15,875 nucleotides of DNA from an uncultured Clostridia bacterium (GTDB taxonomy: Bacteria; Bacillota; Clostridia; Saccharofermentanales; Saccharofermentanaceae). Both the position numbers and the translations under genes were made by a program. Each line of letters begins with the position of its first letter. Positions within the stretch are counted from its first letter, which is position 1. The notes under the pieces are model-generated. The model searched no databases. It saw only the letters and a program-made list of their open reading frames with translations, and was not told where the DNA came from. Positions 12,042 through 15,875 of this stretch are shown in pieces. The stretch covers positions 1 through 15,875 of the forward strand of contig CALEFT010000044.1 of the NCBI GenBank assembly GCA_937876985.1, read 5' to 3'.

Positions 12042-13988
12042 TTATGCTAGGCAGATCTCTGAGAAATCAGCAGCCTTAAGTGAAGCACCACCTACGAGGC
12101 CACCGTTGATATCCTTCTGTGAGAAGAGGCCTGGAGCAGACTTAGCAGATACGGAACCACCGTACTGGATTGTCATAGCTGCAGCACACTTGTCGCAGTA
12201 TAGCTCAGCGATTACGCCACGGATGAATTCGCAAACTTCCTGAGCCTGCTCATCTGTAGCAACCTTACCTGTACCGATAGCCCAGATTGGCTCGTAAGCG
12301 ATTGTGATCTGGCAAAGCTTATCAGCTGGGATATCCTTGAATGCGCCAACGATCTGGCTCTTGATCCACTCAAATGTAACACCAGACTCTCTCTGCTCGA
12401 GGGACTCACCACAGCAGATGATTGGCTTTAGACCATAAGAGAGAGCAGCCTTAACCTTCTTGTTTACTGTCTCATCTGTCTCTGCGAAATACTCACGACG
12501 CTCAGAGTGTCCGAGGATTACGTATGTAACACCAAGCTTTGCAAGCCAGAGTGGAGAAATCTCACCTGTGAATGCACCCTTCTCCTCGAAGTGGCAATTC
12601 TGTGCTGCAATCTTAATGTTGGAATATGCTGCTGCCTCAAGAGCTGCAGGAATTGCAAGGAATGGAACACCAAGAGCGATCTTAGATGTAGCGTCCTTTA
12701 CAAGTGGCTTAAGCTCGTTGATGAGCTTAGCTGCATCTGCTGGAGTACCGCAGTTCATCTTCCAGTTACCAGCTGCAAATGTGCGTCCGATTTCCTTGTC
12801 GAGGAGGCAATCAATACCTGGGAGAACCTTACCCTCGATGAACTCTAGGGAAGCACCACCACCTGTAGAAATGTGTGATACCTTATCTGCATAACCGAGC
12901 TTCTCGATAGCTGCTGCAGAGTCACCACCACCGATGATGGATACTGCAGAAGACTCAGCAATTGCTGCTGCGAGTGCCTTTGTACCTGTTGCGAACTTTT
13001 CGAACTCGAATACGCCTGCAGGACCATTCCAGATAACTGTCTTAGCGTTCTTGATCTCGTTAGAGAAGAGCTCGATTGTCTTAGGACCAATGTCAAGACC
13101 CATCCAGCCGTCTGGAATTGCCATTGTTTCTACGATCTGAGACTCAGCGTCTGCTGCGAACTCTGTTGCGCAGTTTGTATCAACTGGGAGAAGAAGCTTA
13201 ACGCCCTTTGCCTCTGCCTTTGCGATGAGCTCCTTAGCAAGATCAAACTTGTCTGGCTCGCAAAGAGATGTACCGATTGTACCACCCTGTGCAGCTGCGA
13301 ATGTGTAAGCCATACCACCACCAATGATGATTGTATCAGCCTTGTCGATCAAGTTCTCGATAACACCGATCTTGTCAGAAACCTTTGCACCACCAAGGAT
13401 TGCAACAAAAGGTCTCTCTGGGTTAGCAAGTGCTCCACCGATGAAGTCGATCTCCTTCTGGATGAGGTATCCAGAAGCAGATGGGAGGTAGTTAGCTAGA
13501 CCAGCTGTAGAAGCGTGTGCTCTGTGTGCTGTACCAAAAGCATCGTTTACATAAAGCTCTGCCATAGAAGCAAGCTCTGCTGCGAACTTTGGATCGTTCT
13601 TTGTCTCTTCCTTGTGGAAACGAACGTTCTCAAGCATCAAGATCTCGCCATCGTTAAGAGCTGCAGCCTTAGCCTTAGCATCCTCACCGATAACGTCTGC
13701 TGCAAGAATAACTGGCTTGCCGATAAGCTCTGCAAGTCTATCTGCTGCTGGCTTCATTGAGAACTTTGCCTCTGGGCCATTCTTAGGTCTACCAAGGTGT
13801 GAAACGAGGATAACCTTTGCATTATTGTCTACGAGATACTTAATTGTTGGGAGCGCACCCTTGATACGCTTGTCATCTGTAATCTCGCCTGTTACTTTGT
13901 CGAGTGGTACGTTAAAGTCAACACGAACGATAACCTTCTTGCCAGCTACGTTCAAATCTTCAACGTTCTTCTTCTGAACCATTGCCAT
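12042..13988 (-). CDS. pgk-tpiA: Phosphoglycerate kinase / triosephosphate isomerase fusion
   Basis: A 648-residue bifunctional glycolytic protein. Residues 1-397 are a full phosphoglycerate kinase: VRVDFNVPLD (21-30), SHLGRP, GGAKVSDKIGV (199-209), IIGGGMAYTF, WNGPAGVFE (320-328), GGGDSAAA and STGGGASLE (374-382). After a short linker (LLDKEIG), residues 402-648 are a full triosephosphate isomerase: AGNWKMN (Lys410), GHSERREYF (His494), AYEPIWAIGTGK (Glu566) and IQYGGSV. All catalytic residues of both enzymes are present in one frame. There is no start codon or ribosome binding site at the junction. The start at 13988 (MAMVQKK) follows AGGAG by ten bases; an in-frame ATG 39 bases upstream lacks a site. 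It is not beside gap, gpm or eno, as is usual. High-expression codon use is evident. Confidence 0.95.
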   Translation of the reverse strand: MAMVQKKNVEDLNVAGKKVIVRVDFNVPLDKVTGEITDDKRIKGALPTIKYLVDNNAKVILVSHLGRPKNGPEAKFSMKPAADRLAELIGKPVILAADVIGEDAKAKAAALNDGEILMLENVRFHKEETKNDPKFAAELASMAELYVNDAFGTAHRAHASTAGLANYLPSASGYLIQKEIDFIGGALANPERPFVAILGGAKVSDKIGVIENLIDKADTIIIGGGMAYTFAAAQGGTIGTSLCEPDKFDLAKELIAKAEAKGVKLLLPVDTNCATEFAADAESQIVETMAIPDGWMGLDIGPKTIELFSNEIKNAKTVIWNGPAGVFEFEKFATGTKALAAAIAESSAVSIIGGGDSAAAIEKLGYADKVSHISTGGGASLEFIEGKVLPGIDCLLDKEIGRTFAAGNWKMNCGTPADAAKLINELKPLVKDATSKIALGVPFLAIPAALEAAAYSNIKIAAQNCHFEEKGAFTGEISPLWLAKLGVTYVILGHSERREYFAETDETVNKKVKAALSYGLKPIICCGESLEQRESGVTFEWIKSQIVGAFKDIPADKLCQITIAYEPIWAIGTGKVATDEQAQEVCEFIRGVIAELYCDKCAAAMTIQYGGSVSAKSAPGLFSQKDINGGLVGGASLKAADFSEICLA

Positions 13989-14047
13989 ATTTGTAAGTCT
14001 CCTATACTTTTTATTTGGGCAGTCCAAATCGGCGCCCGCTACTTCGC

Positions 14048-14053
14048 ATTATA
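14048..14053 (-). promoter_or_regulatory. -10 box of the pgk-tpi promoter
   Basis: A perfect TATAAT on the minus strand, 60 bases before the start codon. A TTGACT (14081-14076) lies 22 bases upstream, too far for a standard -35, while the hexamer at 17 bases is the weak TTTAAT. The GC-rich leader GCGGGCGCCGATT follows. The 14028-14255 region otherwise holds only the divergent plsC promoter. Confidence 0.6.
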
Positions 14054-14182
14054 CAAAATCCCTCTTACTAATTAAAGTCAATAAATGCCCTTCTCCCTCT
14101 CGAAAAGCGTATTCCGCACATAATTTTCATTAAATTTTCAAATTTTACCAAGCAATAATTTTCGTTTCTTCCTTTCATGTGG

Positions 14183-14188
14183 TATAGT
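14183..14188 (+). promoter_or_regulatory. Possible -10 box of the plsC promoter
   Basis: TATAGT on the plus strand, 68 bases upstream of the plsC start codon, with a weak -35 (TTTCGT at 17 bases). A CGTG-containing short imperfect palindrome lies between it and the ribosome binding site. The call rests mainly on its position. Confidence 0.35.
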
Positions 14189-14255
14189 TTTTGTTGGTAA
14201 TTCGTGTAATTCCACGCCTATCGTGGTACACACATTAGTTTTAGGAGTGACATCA

Positions 14256-15734
14256 ATGGACGATACTAACAAGGTTTCCGACAATAAAATTGAGAACAAG
14301 GACATCAAGAACAAGGACAAGAAGAAGCGTGATTACGACATCGGCTGCTACCCAGACACACTATGGTACAGCATCATCGGATCTCGAATCTTCGTACCAT
14401 TCCTCGTTCTTGCACTTCGCGTCAAAGCGAAGCGTGACAAAGATTTTGAACAAACAGAGGGGCCAATCATCGTAGTCGGCAACCATCCTTCTTATCTTGA
14501 TCCAATGATCGTCAACTATTTAATGCGTGGTCGCAAGGCCAATTTCGTTGCAGGAGAATTCCTCTTCAGAAGTAAGCTTTGGGGACATGTTTTTCGCATT
14601 GGAGGAGCTATTCCGAAGAAACAATTTGTTGTTGATACAGTCGCAGTAAAGGCAATGATGAAGGTCTTGAAGCGCAATGGCATTCTCGTTATTTTCCCAG
14701 AAGCAACACGCTTCGTTGACGGCAAGTCCATAGGCTTTGATGACGGCGTTGCCCGCCTCGTCAAGAAGCACAAGGCTTCAGTTTTTGTTGCACGAATTAA
14801 CGGTGCGCATCTCACATATCCTCGTTGGGGCAAGACCAAACTTCGCCCAGGCAAGATTTACGCATCCTTCAATGCCAAGCTTCCTTCTAGCGAGGTCGAG
14901 AATATGTCAATCGAAGAAATCCAAAGCTTCCTTCGCACATCACTCGACTACAACGAGAACGACTACGCTCGCGAAGAAAACCCACACCACTATTGCAGCA
15001 AACGTGCCAACGGACTGCAAAACATTCTTCACGCATGCCCACGCTGTCAGAGTGAATTCGCAATGCGCTATAACCTCGATTCAAAGCTATATCGCGGCAC
15101 TCGCTTCAAGCGCGGCTCCGGTCTAACATGCTCTATATGCGGTAACAAAATTCTTATGCTTCCAAACGGCTTACTACAGCCAGACGGCATCGACAAATCC
15201 ATTGTAGAATTAACAAAACGTGAGCCAATCGCACCAACAAATGCACTTGGTCAGACAATCGATGTATCAAGCTTACCAGCAGAAGCAGTATGCCTCGATG
15301 ATTCACATAAGTGGACCTCTTGGCAAATCGAGCTTATCAAGAAGCAGCTTGAAGAAGACGACTTTAGCTTCACTATGCCATGTAAGCTCTGGCGCAAATA
15401 TGACGACATCGACTTCGCACACACTGGTAATGGTACAGTTACCATTACTAAGACAGAAATCATCTATAATGGAACCGATTGCGAGAATGTTAAGGACGGA
15501 ATTCCATACCACAAGAACAAGATTATTCGCGGCTTCGAGCATCGCTCCATTGATGGCATCGCGCGTCCTAGTAAGCAGGTATTTGAGATTGCTTCCATGA
15601 AGGGCCTCGTTGCCAAGTTTGGCAGAAACTTCGAGGTGTACGATTCTAAGGGCGAGCTATTCCGCTTCATCGTTGACGGCCAGGCCGTAATGAAGGTTCA
15701 CCAGATTGTATCAATCATTGGTAAGCAAAACTAA
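14256..15734 (+). CDS. PlsC-type acyltransferase with C-terminal zinc-ribbon extension
   Basis: A 492-residue protein. Residues 1-27 are Lys/Asp-rich, then a hydrophobic stretch (about 36-56) probably anchors it to the membrane. The acyltransferase domain (about 65-230) has NHPSYLDP (His77 and Asp82, the H-x4-D catalytic pair), FRIGGAIPKK, and FPEATR (147-152; the usual FPEGTR has Gly). This is the family of 1-acyl-glycerol-3-phosphate acyltransferases, which make phosphatidic acid. A C-terminal half of about 260 residues follows, with CPRC (261, 264) and CSIC (292, 295), a zinc-ribbon pattern, and then an unrecognised domain. GGAG lies nine bases before the ATG; an upstream in-frame ATG has no site. 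The domain after the ribbon is beta-rich and its function is unknown. Confidence 0.88.
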   Translation: MDDTNKVSDNKIENKDIKNKDKKKRDYDIGCYPDTLWYSIIGSRIFVPFLVLALRVKAKRDKDFEQTEGPIIVVGNHPSYLDPMIVNYLMRGRKANFVAGEFLFRSKLWGHVFRIGGAIPKKQFVVDTVAVKAMMKVLKRNGILVIFPEATRFVDGKSIGFDDGVARLVKKHKASVFVARINGAHLTYPRWGKTKLRPGKIYASFNAKLPSSEVENMSIEEIQSFLRTSLDYNENDYAREENPHHYCSKRANGLQNILHACPRCQSEFAMRYNLDSKLYRGTRFKRGSGLTCSICGNKILMLPNGLLQPDGIDKSIVELTKREPIAPTNALGQTIDVSSLPAEAVCLDDSHKWTSWQIELIKKQLEEDDFSFTMPCKLWRKYDDIDFAHTGNGTVTITKTEIIYNGTDCENVKDGIPYHKNKIIRGFEHRSIDGIARPSKQVFEIASMKGLVAKFGRNFEVYDSKGELFRFIVDGQAVMKVHQIVSIIGKQN

Positions 15735-15792
15735 TGAGATTCTTTCAGGGCTCTTTTTGTTAATCTCCTATTTGAGTCATCTGTGTTTTGTG

Positions 15793-15812
15793 CGAGACAT
15801 AACGAGACATAA
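15793..15812 (+). repeat. Tandem 10-bp direct repeat
   Basis: CGAGACATAA occurs twice in immediate succession, in the spacer after plsC. It could be a regulator binding site for the next gene beyond the window, or a chance duplication. Confidence 0.6.
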
Positions 15813-15842
15813 TTAGTTAAGTCTTCTCTTATAGGGACAACT

Positions 15843-15875
15843 ACGATAAAAATGTCATTTTGTTGTTTTTATCGT
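15843..15875. terminator. Perfect inverted repeat at the window end (possible terminator)
   Basis: Arms ACGATAAAAA (15843-15852) and TTTTTATCGT (15866-15875) with a 13-base loop. It is AT-rich, about 110 bases after the plsC stop. It could end transcription in either direction, but the following sequence is cut off. A weaker GAGATT/AATCTC pair (15736-15766) also lies after the plsC stop. Confidence 0.45.

Noticed and set aside
12212..13977. Several open frames of 60-140 codons overlapping pgk-tpi on both strands
   Set aside because: They are shadows of a highly biased gene: no ribosome binding sites, and repetitive Ser/Leu/Cys-rich translations.
12042..13988. Programmed frameshift between PGK and TIM, as discussed for Thermotoga
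   Set aside because: The two domains are in one continuous frame here, and no slippery sequence is needed.
14076..14081. TTGACT as the -35 box of the pgk-tpi promoter
   Set aside because: The spacing to TATAAT is 22 bases, too long for a normal sigma-A promoter.

Overview
The window is a piece of a low-GC Gram-positive (Bacillota, most likely class Clostridia) chromosome. The evidence is strong GGAGG-type ribosome binding sites, sigma-A-like TTGACA/TATAAT promoters, a lipoprotein with a Gram-positive-style lipobox, a YugP-type membrane peptidase and a clostridial gene set. No tRNA, rRNA, CRISPR array, transposase or phage gene is visible. No stretch without a gene exceeds 300 bases.

The left part (1 to about 6600) is visibly more AT-rich and reads as an accessory array: twelve small, functionally unrelated genes, all on the minus strand and closely spaced. 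In transcription order they are an MBL-fold hydrolase, a VOC/glyoxalase protein, a small membrane protein, a zinc-ribbon protein, a cytidine-deaminase-like protein, a TetR regulator, a PfkB sugar kinase, a CatA-like acetyltransferase, a GNAT acetyltransferase, a tautomerase, a HAD hydrolase and the start of a QueG-like Fe-S protein that runs off the left edge. Three of the junctions (298-371, 1451-1521, 4351-4430) carry a related element of about 70-80 bp. It has a conserved stem, a variable loop and an outer stem with paired changes between two copies. Several other genes are preceded only by its right-hand motif (ATGAATTTG or GAAGTTTACG). This resembles a gene-cassette array with recombination-site-like repeats, although the sequence does not match classical integron attC sites well. 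tetR-pfkB has a clear autoregulated promoter, with one palindromic operator filling the -35/-10 spacer and a second just downstream of the -10.

The right part (about 6600 to 15875) has more balanced base composition and looks like chromosomal backbone. On the minus strand are a DUF3592-like membrane protein with its own consensus promoter, then an alpha/beta hydrolase (monoacylglycerol-lipase type) followed 17 bp later by cardiolipin synthase, then the YugP-like zinc metallopeptidase. Divergent from YugP on the plus strand is a lipoprotein with a long acidic linker and a thermonuclease (SNase) domain. It converges on a single-gene phosphoglycerate kinase/triosephosphate isomerase fusion (minus strand), and the two share a hairpin terminator. 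Divergent from the glycolytic fusion is a PlsC-type acyltransferase with an unusual C-terminal zinc-ribbon-like extension. The hydrolase, Cls and PlsC are all connected to membrane lipid turnover, but only the hydrolase and Cls appear to share a transcript.

The most interesting items are the hairpin-repeat array in the left part, the pgk-tpi fusion, the acidic SNase lipoprotein with a shortened C terminus, and the PlsC/zinc-ribbon architecture.
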